Part shown: piece by piece, positions 28,239 to 36,435 of the stretch
How positions within the stretch are numbered: position 1 is the first letter of the stretch
Layout of the letters: each line of letters opens with the position of its first letter
Source of the DNA: VRUE01 sp963703335
GTDB lineage: Bacteria; Actinomycetota; Thermoleophilia; Solirubrobacterales; 70-9
Direction: 5' to 3'
Length of the DNA: 64,000 bases
NCBI GenBank assembly: GCA_963703335.1
Contig: OY969812.1
Span: forward strand, 2,899,557 to 2,963,556
The notes under the pieces: model-generated
What the model was told of the DNA's origin: nothing
Databases searched by the model: none
What the model saw: only the letters and a program-made list of their open reading frames with translations
Translations under genes and position numbers: made by a program

Positions 28239-28529
28239 GTGGAGTTCCATCGCTTCATCTGGACCGACCATGCCGCGCTTCGCATCGGACAACGAGGCCT
28301 GACTCGATTCGAGGTCGAGGGAGCTGTCCGCGAGGGGCACGAGATTCGCGAGGCGAATCGTGGGGCCGCGGATTGGCTCGTCTATGGCACTCGGTCGGAC
28401 GGCTGTAGGTTCGCCGTCGTCTACGACAGCCCGGCCAGAGGAGATGCTCGTGCGGCCTGCATAGTCAGTGCGTGGCTATTGCGAAAGGCAATCAGCGCTA
28501 CTGAGGGACAGTGGCCGCAGCTATTCTGA
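28239..28529 (+). CDS. DUF4258 protein, possible toxin of a toxin-antitoxin pair
   Basis: 96 residues from GTG 28239. DUF4258-like core: WTDHAALRIGQRGLTRFEVE, VREGHEIREANRGAADW, CRFAVVYD. The conserved RxxxRG segment appears as RIGQRG. The family is related in fold to RelE/BrnT-like small proteins. The next gene, 4 bp downstream, encodes a DUF2283 protein, a frequent neighbour. The toxin role is inferred from this pairing only. Confidence 0.7.
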   Translation: MEFHRFIWTDHAALRIGQRGLTRFEVEGAVREGHEIREANRGAADWLVYGTRSDGCRFAVVYDSPARGDARAACIVSAWLLRKAISATEGQWPQLF

Positions 28530-28533
28530 ACCC

Positions 28534-28761
28534 ATGAACGCAAAATTCGCCTACTACGATCGGGAGGCCGATATCGCCTGGCTTCCCACCGGCGACTCCG
28601 CGGACGTTGTGAGTGAAGAGGTCGAGTGGGGTCTGGTCGACTACGACTCAGCCACTGATGAGGTCGTGGCAGTCGAGGTCTGGTCTGCAAGCAAGCGCCT
28701 GCCTGCCGAGGTGCTCGCAACGCTGCCCACACCCGCGAGTACGCACGGTGCCGCGGCCTGA
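28534..28761 (+). CDS. DUF2283 protein, possible antitoxin partner of DUF4258
   Basis: 75 residues starting ATG 28534: MNAKFAYYDREADIAWLPTG, EEVEWGLVDYDSATDEVVAV, SASKRLPAEVLATLP. The motif YDxEADxxWL and the pattern ending in a short helix are typical of DUF2283. The chosen start excludes 22 upstream codons overlapping the DUF4258 gene, which look non-coding. Very acidic, as antitoxins often are. Confidence 0.7.
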   Translation: MNAKFAYYDREADIAWLPTGDSADVVSEEVEWGLVDYDSATDEVVAVEVWSASKRLPAEVLATLPTPASTHGAAA

Positions 28762-28785
28762 GCGAGCGGGCTCCCGTGCTGCCGT

Positions 28786-31700
28786 TTAGGGGCCAAGTGC
28801 CGGCAGCACCTCGACCAGGGCGAGGTCCCAGCGGTCGGTTGTCGGCGCGGTGTCGTTGATCGTGACCGTTGTGCCGGGGGCGGGAGTCGGGGAGGTCTGG
28901 TACTGGGTCCAGAAAGTGTCGCCGCTGGGACTGAGGAACTGATCGACCAGCGTCTGGCCCGGGCCAACCGTGCGCGCGGTTGCTTTGTCCCAGTCCTCGC
29001 CGACGGCCCAGACCCAGCTTCCGGCCCTGGTCGTGACGAGTGAGGCCGAGGGGGCGCCGGTGGTCGCAGCAGCCCCAACGGTCGCGCCTTTGGCCACGGT
29101 GTCCGCACCGATGAAGGTGGCAATGGTGATCGCGCCCTGATAGCTGCCGGTGCCGCGGGTGGCGGTGATGACGGCATTCGTGAGCGTGCTCGGCGCTACC
29201 GCCTGCCATATCTCGGCGGTCCCGGCTTGGGCGTTGGCCCGCTGGCGTAGCGTCCAGGTCAGCCCGCCGCCGCTAACCGAGCTAAATGACTGCGTGCCGC
29301 CGGTTTTGGGACCGTCGGAGCCAATAAAAGCAAGCAGGAGCTCACCGGGTTTGCTCGTCGTCAGGGGCGGCGCCGAGATCGTTGGTGCGGCACTGCCTTG
29401 CCGCGTGGTGACCGTTTGGTCGAGCGCGAAGCTGGCCGCCGCCAGGGTTGTCGTCGGGACGGGCGCCGACTGTGGGCTCGGGTTTTCGGCGGCGTCGTAA
29501 GCGGCGACGGTGTAGGCGTAGGTCGTGCTCGGTTTGAGGCCGGTGTCGGTGAGGCTCGTCGAGGGCGTCGTCCCGATCGAGACCCCGTCTCGGAAAACCC
29601 GGTAGCCGGCGACGGCGACGTCGTCGCTCGAGGCGCTCCAGGAGAGCGTCACCGACGTTTCGCCTGGCGTCGCTTTCAAGCCCGTCGGCGTGCTTGGGGG
29701 CGTCGTATCGGCCGCGACCGTCGCCGGCGCCTCGTTCGACGGCGCCCCGACATTGCCGGCGGCGTCCTCTGCGGTGACCTTGTAGTACCAAGTGCCCGCT
29801 GGGACACCGGTCTCGAAGAACGAGGTCGCGCCCGTCTGGCCGACTCGGTTCGCCGCCGTCGGCGAGAAGCCCGGCGTGCTGGAGCGGTGGACGTTGTAGC
29901 GGGTCACCGCGGTGTCGTCGGTTGCGGCGGTCCAGTTCAGCGAGGCCGTGCCGACGCCGCCGCTGGCGCCGAGGCCGCTGGGGGCGGTCGGCGGGGAGGT
30001 GTCTTCGTAAGGCGCCGGGAAGCGGACGAAGGAGGCCACCGACGGCACACCCTGGTCGTTGACGATGAAGAGCATGTAGTAGCCGGGCGGGACGTCGTTG
30101 CGATTGGCCGGCATGTCCACGTTTAGACCGCCAGCTGTCTGCGAGAAGCTGAGCGAGGTCGCCCGTGCGTTCTGGTCGAAGGCGTGGGTGACCGAGCCGG
30201 TGCGAATCAGCGAGACCCGGGTGATCGAGGCCGCGTCCGGCGTGCCGACGAATGCGCTTGAGCCGTATTTGGCCGTGGTGGGGGCCGAGCCGATCGTCGG
30301 CCGCGGTCCTTTGAAGAGGTAGGGAGGGGAGAAGAGCTGGGCGCTGCGCTGGTCGGTGACGCCGGGATCGCCGCCGCCGCCCGCGACGTAGACGCGGCCG
30401 TCGGGAAGCAGTACCGCGACCGAGTGATAGAGGCGCGGGGCCGTCATCGATGCGAAGGTCGACCAGTTGCCGGTCGAGGGGTCCCAAGCCTCCGCCTGCA
30501 ACACCCCGTTGGCATCGACGAAGCCCGACTTGTCGGTGCTGCCACCGGTAGCCAGCACGGTGCCATCGGGCAGGTTGGTCAGGTTGAGGAAGCTGCGTGC
30601 GAAGGCCATGTTGCCGGTCGGCTGCCAGATCGCGTTGCCGCCGGTCATGTCGAGTGTGAAGGCCGTTTTGGAGGAGCTCCCCGAGTAGCCGTCGTCGGCC
30701 GCGGAGCCCGCCTTGATGAACTTGCCGGGCGCATAGTTGGCGATGCTGCCGCCGTCGATGATCCTGCTGTCGAACGTCGTCCATTTATTTGTCGTCAGGT
30801 CGAGCACCTCGCTCGGCGTCGGGTCCTCGGAGCCGCCGAGGTGGACGATCCGCCCGTCCGGGAGCTGGTAGATGAACGGGTAGATTGGCATCGAACGGTT
30901 CGCCGCCGTCAGGCTCTGCCAGCTGTTGGCCGCCGGTGAATAGAGCTCGGGGGTGACGACGATGTCGCTGATGCCTTTGTTGACGCCTGAAGTAACCAGG
31001 ACCTTGCCGTCAGAGAGCGTCGTTCCCGTCGCGTACCAGCGCGGGAACTGCATCGGAGCAAGGACCTGCCACGTCTCTTTCTGCCAGTCGAACGCCGTGA
31101 TGTCGTCGACGCCCAGCCCCCCGTCGGTCGCGGTGCCGCCGACGATCAGTGGCCGGCCGTCGGCGAGCACAGCCTGGCCAGCGCAGAACAGGTCGGCGTC
31201 CGCATCTGGCACATGGACTATCCCGCCCGTCTGGGGGTCGAAGACGTACTGCATCCCACCCACGGCGAAGTCACCCTGGAAGAGCAGGATGCGACCGTTG
31301 GGCAGGAGAGCCGAGTGGATTGCCACAGCGGGCAGCGGAACCAGTGGCCCCCACTGTCCGACTTTGGCGGGCCCGGTGGCATTGCTGACGGTCACCGGCA
31401 CGGCGGTCGAGGTCGCCGTGTTACTGGCCCCGTCTTTGGCGCGTGCGGCCAGCTGGTGCGATCCGTTACCGACCGTGGTCGAATCCCAGGGAAGTTCGTA
31501 CGGCGACGATGTGTCTTCTGCCCCGACCGGATTGCCGTCGACCAGGAACTGGACGCCGGCGATGCCGCTCGCGTCCGAGGCGGTGGCTTTGAGGGTGGAG
31601 GTCCCTGAGAGCGTCGCGCCGCTCGCCGGCGCGGTGAGCGAAACGGTCGGCGGCACGGCGTCGCCGGCGGGCGTCGTCACGTTGAGCGGGTCCGAGGCGG

Positions 31701-32685
31701 GGGAGAGGTTGCCGCCCCCGTCGTAGGCCTTGACGGTGTAGGTGTAGGAGGTCGACGAGGCCACGGTCGTGTCCGTGAAGCTCGTGCCGGCGACTTCTCC
31801 GACCTGGCTGGCGCCGCGGAAGATCCGGTAACCCGCCACGCCCTGGTCATCACTGCTCGCCGTCCAGGAGAGCGGGACCTGCGTTGCTGTCACGGTTCCC
31901 GCCGTGAGGTTGGTCGGTGCCGTCGGCGCCTGCGTGTCGGTTGACGCCGGCAGGACCTCGACCGCGGCGAAGTTCCAGCGATCGGTCGTTGGCGCCGTGT
32001 CGTTCAGCGTCACCGGCGTGGCCGCGAAGGCCGTGACCGAGTTCTGGCGCTGCACCCAGAGCGTGTCCCCGACTGAGGGGAGGAACTCGTCGACCTTCGT
32101 CTGGTTGGGGCCGACCGTGCGCGCCGTTGCTTTGTCCCAGTCGTTGCCGACGCCCCAAACCCAGGCGCCGGCGCGGGTTGTCGTCAGAGAGACCGACGGG
32201 GCGCCTGTGGATGCGCTGGCAGCCGACGATGATCCATCGACGACCTGATCGGCCCCGGTGAAGGTCACCACCGTGATCGAGCCGACATAAGAGCCGTTGC
32301 TGCGCGTCGCGGTGACACTGGCATTGGTCAGCAGAGACGGGGCGTTGGCGGCCCAGATCTCGGCGGTGCCGGACTGCGCGTTGGCGCGACGCCGCAGGCG
32401 CCAGGTGAGGCCACCGCCCGTGACACTGGAGAACGTTTGGGTGCCGCCTGCCGAGGGTCCGTCTGAGCTGATGAAGGCGAGCAGCAACTCACCCGGGGCC
32501 GTGGTCGAGAAGGCCGGTGAGACGATGGTTTTCGCAGCGGGGGTTTGGTGCGTCGTGACGGTTTTGTCCACCCCGACGCTGGCCTCGCTTGCACTGGCAT
32601 TGAGCGCGAGCAAGGTGCCAGCGAAGAACATGGCAAGGCCGAGCTGCACTCCCCGGCGCCGGGTCGTCAAGGTCACTCTCGTCAT
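28786..32685 (-). CDS. Secreted GlxA-like copper radical oxidase flanked by a duplicated module
   Basis: 1299 residues with a signal peptide (LGLAMFFAGTLLALNASASEA). Order: module 1 (38-270), FN3 (273-360), Ig-like (363-455), Kelch-type oxidase with C-terminal DUF1929-like domain (465-935), two FN3 (940-1120), module 2 (1125-1299). Copper radical residues are all visible: Cys501 (DLFCAGQ) and Tyr551 (FPRWYATG) for the thioether pair, Tyr753-His754 (RLYHSV) and His834 (VTHAFDQ). This set matches galactose/glyoxal oxidases (AA5, GlxA). Modules 1 and 2 are homologous (GELLLAFI.SDGP, GGGLTW, ANAQ.GTAEIW, DWDKATARTVGP) and probably bind carbohydrate or envelope. It likely oxidises an aldehyde or sugar alcohol at the cell surface, making H2O2. 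In Streptomyces GlxA acts with a glycan synthase, but no such gene is in this window. Confidence 0.88.
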   Translation of the reverse strand: MTRVTLTTRRRGVQLGLAMFFAGTLLALNASASEASVGVDKTVTTHQTPAAKTIVSPAFSTTAPGELLLAFISSDGPSAGGTQTFSSVTGGGLTWRLRRRANAQSGTAEIWAANAPSLLTNASVTATRSNGSYVGSITVVTFTGADQVVDGSSSAASASTGAPSVSLTTTRAGAWVWGVGNDWDKATARTVGPNQTKVDEFLPSVGDTLWVQRQNSVTAFAATPVTLNDTAPTTDRWNFAAVEVLPASTDTQAPTAPTNLTAGTVTATQVPLSWTASSDDQGVAGYRIFRGASQVGEVAGTSFTDTTVASSTSYTYTVKAYDGGGNLSPASDPLNVTTPAGDAVPPTVSLTAPASGATLSGTSTLKATASDASGIAGVQFLVDGNPVGAEDTSSPYELPWDSTTVGNGSHQLAARAKDGASNTATSTAVPVTVSNATGPAKVGQWGPLVPLPAVAIHSALLPNGRILLFQGDFAVGGMQYVFDPQTGGIVHVPDADADLFCAGQAVLADGRPLIVGGTATDGGLGVDDITAFDWQKETWQVLAPMQFPRWYATGTTLSDGKVLVTSGVNKGISDIVVTPELYSPAANSWQSLTAANRSMPIYPFIYQLPDGRIVHLGGSEDPTPSEVLDLTTNKWTTFDSRIIDGGSIANYAPGKFIKAGSAADDGYSGSSSKTAFTLDMTGGNAIWQPTGNMAFARSFLNLTNLPDGTVLATGGSTDKSGFVDANGVLQAEAWDPSTGNWSTFASMTAPRLYHSVAVLLPDGRVYVAGGGGDPGVTDQRSAQLFSPPYLFKGPRPTIGSAPTTAKYGSSAFVGTPDAASITRVSLIRTGSVTHAFDQNARATSLSFSQTAGGLNVDMPANRNDVPPGYYMLFIVNDQGVPSVASFVRFPAPYEDTSPPTAPSGLGASGGVGTASLNWTAATDDTAVTRYNVHRSSTPGFSPTAANRVGQTGATSFFETGVPAGTWYYKVTAEDAAGNVGAPSNEAPATVAADTTPPSTPTGLKATPGETSVTLSWSASSDDVAVAGYRVFRDGVSIGTTPSTSLTDTGLKPSTTYAYTVAAYDAAENPSPQSAPVPTTTLAAASFALDQTVTTRQGSAAPTISAPPLTTSKPGELLLAFIGSDGPKTGGTQSFSSVSGGGLTWTLRQRANAQAGTAEIWQAVAPSTLTNAVITATRGTGSYQGAITIATFIGADTVAKGATVGAAATTGAPSASLVTTRAGSWVWAVGEDWDKATARTVGPGQTLVDQFLSPSGDTFWTQYQTSPTPAPGTTVTINDTAPTTDRWDLALVEVLPALGP

Positions 32686-32762
32686 CAGCAGTCCTGCTGT
32701 TTACATAGGCGTAGCGCCCGCGTCAACGGGCGGGCGTCAATCAAGTACTAATTCTGTACTCG

Positions 32763-32795
32763 GGTCGCTTTGCGGCGAACGACCGCAAAGCGACC
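32763..32795. repeat. 13-bp perfect inverted repeat between divergent genes
   Basis: Arms GGTCGCTTTGCGG (32763-32775) and its exact reverse complement (32783-32795) with a 7-base loop. It lies in the 235-bp divergent region between the oxidase gene and the small secreted-protein gene, about 80 bp upstream of the oxidase start and just upstream of a -35-like TTGACT. It could be an operator or an RNA hairpin. Confidence 0.75.
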
Positions 32796-32807
32796 GCAAA
32801 AGATTTC

Positions 32808-32836
32808 TTGACTATCTGCCGGCGGCTTGGTAGAGC
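32808..32836 (+). promoter_or_regulatory. Candidate promoter for the small secreted protein gene
   Basis: TTGACT (32808-32813), 17-base spacer, TAGAGC (32831-32836). The -35 is good and the -10 weak. Downstream, a GC-rich near-perfect hairpin (about 32854-32886, arms starting GCAGGGAC and ending TCCCCTGC) lies in the 5' untranslated region, ahead of Shine-Dalgarno GGAAGGGAG and the ATG at 32921. Confidence 0.4.
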
Positions 32837-32920
32837 AGAAGCTCCAGTCAAAGCAGGGACCGCCGGCCCTGGGCCGGTCCCCTGCGCACCCGGCGAGACC
32901 TCGCCGGAAGGGAGAACCCC

Positions 32921-33547
32921 ATGATCAAGTCAATCGGCTTGGCGATGTCCCTGGCCCTCGCCGCCGTCGTGGTCGCCGGAGCGTCGACCGCGGCAGCGGC
33001 CTTCCACATCGAAAGCTGCATGGAAGGCGGCAAAACATGCAAAACGGCAAGCGTCGGAACGACCTTCAAAGCCGTTTCAGACAAAAACTTCACCTTCGAA
33101 TCGAAAGGCAAAGTAGAAAACGAATGTGAAGCACAACTCGAAGGCAAAGTGACCGACCCAACCACCGAAAAAGCCAAAGACAACATGGAATACACGTTCA
33201 CCAAAGTTGAATTCTCAAAATGCAGCACCGAAGCGGTCACGGCGACCAACCTTCCCTGGCACGCAACTGTCGATCAGCCTGGATTCGAAGAAACCAATGA
33301 CTTCAAAATCGATGACTTAACCTACACAACGTTTTTTAATTGCAAATACAAAACCAATCCACCATTTGACTTAATGTACGGTGAATATCACAGCGTAAAC
33401 CCCTCGAGGCTTTTAGTCGTTGGGTTTGTCATCTATGACAGTGGCCCGTTCTATTGCCAAGCATTAACGGCTGACGCGGGGGTTGTTCACCTTTCCAGCG
33501 TTAGCGATCCGAATTTAGCTGGCGCTACAGACCTGGTAGTGCAGTAA
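32921..33547 (+). CDS. Small secreted Cys-containing protein of unknown function, low GC
   Basis: 208 residues with a textbook signal peptide (GLAMSLALAAVVVAGASTAAAA). The mature part is rich in Lys, Thr and Phe, with Cys at ESCMEGGKTCKTAS, VENECEAQ, FSKCSTEA, FNCKYK and FYCQAL, probably disulfide-bonded. Base composition is strikingly AT-richer than all neighbours (AAA, GAA and TTT codons, e.g. CGTTTTTTAATTGC), suggesting acquisition or relaxed codon use. Strong Shine-Dalgarno GGAAGGGAG. I recognise no family. It is transcribed away from the oxidase, and both are exported. Confidence 0.75.
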   Translation: MIKSIGLAMSLALAAVVVAGASTAAAAFHIESCMEGGKTCKTASVGTTFKAVSDKNFTFESKGKVENECEAQLEGKVTDPTTEKAKDNMEYTFTKVEFSKCSTEAVTATNLPWHATVDQPGFEETNDFKIDDLTYTTFFNCKYKTNPPFDLMYGEYHSVNPSRLLVVGFVIYDSGPFYCQALTADAGVVHLSSVSDPNLAGATDLVVQ

Positions 33548-33555
33548 GCGCAGTG

Positions 33556-34560
33556 TTACCCGATCGCTTCATAGCGGATCACCTCTCCATCGTCGACTTC
33601 GCGTACGCGTCCGTCGTTGAGGAGGAGGTCCGCATGTCCGATCACCTCGGAGAGGGTTAGGAAAGCCTGGGTGACGGCGACGTTGCCCCAGATCGCCTGA
33701 GCGACCTCGTAGCCAGTACGGGGTCGCTCGGCGATCAGCTCGTAGATCTTCTCCTTGCGGCGCTCGTGCTTGGCGATGCGGTCGTCGATCAGGGTGACGT
33801 GGTCGACGACCGGCTCGCCGTGACCGGAGAGGACGATCTCGGCTGGCATCTCGCGCGTCTTGCGCATCGACTCGATGTAGGTGACGAGGGCCTGTGGTCG
33901 CTCCGGGGAGCCGTCCAGCGGGCGGCTGATCAGGGGGTTGGAGGAGATGTGGGCGATCAGGTGGTCGGCGGCGATCAGGATCTTCCGCTCCTCGTCCCAG
34001 AAGACTGTGTCGGAGGGGCTGTGGCCGGGGCGGTGGATCGCCTGCAGGGTGCGGTCGCGGAACGGCAGCGCCTCTCCGTCCTCCAGCGGGTGTGTCACCT
34101 CGACGTGCGAGCCCCAGCCGCGGAAGCTGCGCGAGACGCTGCGCAGCGCCACCGTCACCTCCTCGGGGATGCCGTTGCGCAGCATCAGCTCTACCGCAAA
34201 GCGGTCCTCGGCCTCGGCGTCCTCGTCGAAGTTGGCCAGCCGCTCCGTGGCGGCTCCGAGCGCTGCCACCCTGGCGCCGGAGCGCTGCACGACGATCTCG
34301 GCGAGGCCGAGGTGGTCGATGTGCTGGTGGGTGATCACGAGCAGCTCGAGATCGGCGATCGAGTGCCCGCGCTCGGCCAGCTGCGACTGGAGCTCGTCGA
34401 GCGCCTTGCCGGAGTTGGGGCCGGTGTCGACGAGCGTCAGCGGCTCGTCCTCGATCAGATAGCAGTTGACCCGTCCGACCGCGAACGGCGTCGGGATTCG
34501 CAGGCAGTGGATTCCGGCCAGCGCTGCCTGCTCCAGCGCCTGCTCCGCCGTCAGCGTCAC
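33556..34560 (-). CDS. Metallo-beta-lactamase-fold hydrolase with C-terminal winged helix (LACTB2-like)
   Basis: 334 residues. Zinc ligands: THQHIDH, the later AIHRPGHSPSDT, AADHLI and the C-terminal LSGHGEPV. The C-terminal part (DDRIAKHERRKEKIYELIAE) matches the LACTB2-type extension seen in hydrolases of thioesters, lactones or nucleic acids. It overlaps the phosphomannomutase gene by 4 bp and ends the four-gene minus-strand operon. Substrate not predictable. Confidence 0.85.
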   Translation of the reverse strand: MTLTAEQALEQAALAGIHCLRIPTPFAVGRVNCYLIEDEPLTLVDTGPNSGKALDELQSQLAERGHSIADLELLVITHQHIDHLGLAEIVVQRSGARVAALGAATERLANFDEDAEAEDRFAVELMLRNGIPEEVTVALRSVSRSFRGWGSHVEVTHPLEDGEALPFRDRTLQAIHRPGHSPSDTVFWDEERKILIAADHLIAHISSNPLISRPLDGSPERPQALVTYIESMRKTREMPAEIVLSGHGEPVVDHVTLIDDRIAKHERRKEKIYELIAERPRTGYEVAQAIWGNVAVTQAFLTLSEVIGHADLLLNDGRVREVDDGEVIRYEAIG

Positions 34561-35939
34561 GCCCGGATCAGCCCAAGCACCTCGTCGCGCTTGGCTTCCA
34601 TGTCCTCGCGCGAGACCAGCGACTCGAGGTTGAGGCGCAGCAACGGCTCGGTGTTCGACGGCCGCACGTTGAAGTGCCAGTCCGGGTAGTCGACCGAGAT
34701 CCCGTCGAGGGTTGCCTGCTCGCCTTCGCCGTAGCGCTCGGTGATCTCGGCGATCTTCGCTTCGGGGTCGGCCACCTCGGAATTTATCTCGCCGGAGATG
34801 AAGTAGCGGGAGCGGAACTCGGCCATCAGCTCGCCCAGCGAGCGGCCGTCGACCGAGAGTAGCTCGAGCATCAAGAGGGCGGGGATCGTCCCCGAGTCGG
34901 CGTTCCAGAAGTCGCGGAAGTAGTAGTGGCCGGAGACCTCGCCGCCGAAGACGGCGCCCTCCTCGCGCATCCGCGTCTTGAAGAAGGCGTGACCAACGCG
35001 CGAGAGCTCCGAGCGACCGCCCTCGGCCGCGACCAGGTCCGGAACGGCGCGGCTGGAGCGCGGGTCGTAGAGGATCATCGCTCCGGGGTTCTTCGCCAGC
35101 GCCGCCCGAGCCAAGAGGGCGCAGATGAAGTCGCCGTCGCAGAAGTCGCCGCTGCCGTCGATGAAGAAGCAGCGGTCGGCGTCGCCGTCCCAGGCGATGC
35201 CAAGGTCGGCGCCGGCGCCGCGCACCCGCTCCATGATCATCGCCCGGTTCTCCGGCAGCAGCGGGTTGGGCTCGTGGTCTGGGAACTCGCCGTCGGGTTC
35301 GAAGTACATCTCTTCGAGATCGAGGCCGAGCTTGTGCAGGATCGGCCCCACCATCGGCCCGGCCATCCCGTTACCGCCGTCGACCACGACCTTCATCGGC
35401 TTCACCTTCGCCGGATCGATGAAGGAGAGGGCGTGCTCGCGGTATTCGTCCCAGACATCGACCTCTTCGAACGAGCCGCCCCCGGGCGCGTGACCGAGCC
35501 CGGCTTCGATCTCCCGGCGCACGTCGCCGATACCGGCGTCGCCCGAGAGCGCCAGGGCGCCCTCGCGCACCAGCTTCACGCCGGTGTAGGCCTTTGGGTT
35601 GTGGGAGGCGGTGACCATCGCGCCGCCGTCGAGCTCGCGCGAGCCGACCAGGTGGTAGAGCATCTCGGTCGCGACCATGCCGGCGTCGAGCACGGTGACG
35701 CCCTCGAAGATCAGCCCGTCGCGCAGCTCCGCGGCCATCGAAGGCGCGGTGAGGCGCATGTCGCGCCCGAGGCCAACCTGCAGCTCGCTGGGCTGCTTGC
35801 CGCGCAGCCTGCCGAGCACGCGCGCGAAGGCCCGGCCGATTGCGTGCGCGGTCGTCTCGTCCATTTCCGTCCCATAGAGACCCCGGATGTCGTAGGCCTT
35901 GAAGATTCCAGCAGGCGCCAGGGTCGGCTGCTCGCTCAA
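34557..35939 (-). CDS. manB: Phosphomannomutase/phosphoglucomutase
   Basis: 460 residues of the alpha-D-phosphohexomutase superfamily. Four signature loops: phosphoserine TASHNPKAYTGVK, metal-binding WDGDADRCFFI, sugar loop GGEVSGHYYFRD, phosphate loop RPSNTEPLLRLN. Converts mannose-6-P or glucose-6-P to the 1-phosphate, feeding nucleotide-sugar synthesis for the surface glycans encoded elsewhere in the window. Overlaps both neighbours by 4 bp. Confidence 0.93.
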   Translation of the reverse strand: MSEQPTLAPAGIFKAYDIRGLYGTEMDETTAHAIGRAFARVLGRLRGKQPSELQVGLGRDMRLTAPSMAAELRDGLIFEGVTVLDAGMVATEMLYHLVGSRELDGGAMVTASHNPKAYTGVKLVREGALALSGDAGIGDVRREIEAGLGHAPGGGSFEEVDVWDEYREHALSFIDPAKVKPMKVVVDGGNGMAGPMVGPILHKLGLDLEEMYFEPDGEFPDHEPNPLLPENRAMIMERVRGAGADLGIAWDGDADRCFFIDGSGDFCDGDFICALLARAALAKNPGAMILYDPRSSRAVPDLVAAEGGRSELSRVGHAFFKTRMREEGAVFGGEVSGHYYFRDFWNADSGTIPALLMLELLSVDGRSLGELMAEFRSRYFISGEINSEVADPEAKIAEITERYGEGEQATLDGISVDYPDWHFNVRPSNTEPLLRLNLESLVSREDMEAKRDEVLGLIRA

Positions 35940-36424
35940 AACGCCTCCTTCAGCGCTGCATAGCTCTGCTCCAGCGTTTGCGGCATCACCTTGGTATCGG
36001 CGACCACCGGCATGAAGTTGGTGTCGCCGCCCCAGCGCGGCACGACGTGCATGTGGATGTGGTGCTCGACACCGGCGCCGGCGACTCGTCCCTGGTTGAA
36101 GCCGACGTTGTAGCCATGCGGCTCATAGACGTCCTCGAGTCGGCTCATCGCCTGCTGGGCCAAGGCCATCATCTCGGCGACGGTCTCCGGTGCCAGGTCC
36201 TGGATGCGCCCGATGTGCTCGTAAGGCGCCACCATCAGATGACCATTCGTGTACGGAAAGAGGTTGAGGATCACGAAGCAGCGCTCGCCGCGGTGGACGA
36301 TCAGGTTTGCCTCGTCGTCTCCCGCCGCCGGCTTGGCGCAGAAGATGCACTCCTCCTCGATGTCCTTCGATGCGTCCTTCACGTAGGCGAGGCGCCAGGG
36401 CGCCCAGATGCGGAAATTTGCCAC
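35936..36424 (-). CDS. HIT family nucleotide hydrolase/phosphorylase
   Basis: 162 residues from GTG 36424: VANFRIWAPWRLAYVKD is the usual start of actinobacterial HIT proteins, then the zinc-like Cys pair CIFCAKPA, FPYTNGHLMVAPYEHI, and catalytic triad VEHHIHMHVVPRW (HxHxH). Such proteins act on AppppA or AMP-derivatives. A longer frame to ATG 36511 exists but overlaps corA by 75 bp and is not conserved-looking. Part of the corA-HIT-manB-MBL operon. Confidence 0.9.
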   Translation of the reverse strand: MANFRIWAPWRLAYVKDASKDIEEECIFCAKPAAGDDEANLIVHRGERCFVILNLFPYTNGHLMVAPYEHIGRIQDLAPETVAEMMALAQQAMSRLEDVYEPHGYNVGFNQGRVAGAGVEHHIHMHVVPRWGGDTNFMPVVADTKVMPQTLEQSYAALKEAF

Positions 36425-36435
36425 AGGATTGGAGG

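Noticed and set aside
29342..30784. 480-codon second frame within the copper oxidase gene, same strand
   Set aside because: Arg/Gln/His-rich shadow; the oxidase frame has all catalytic motifs.
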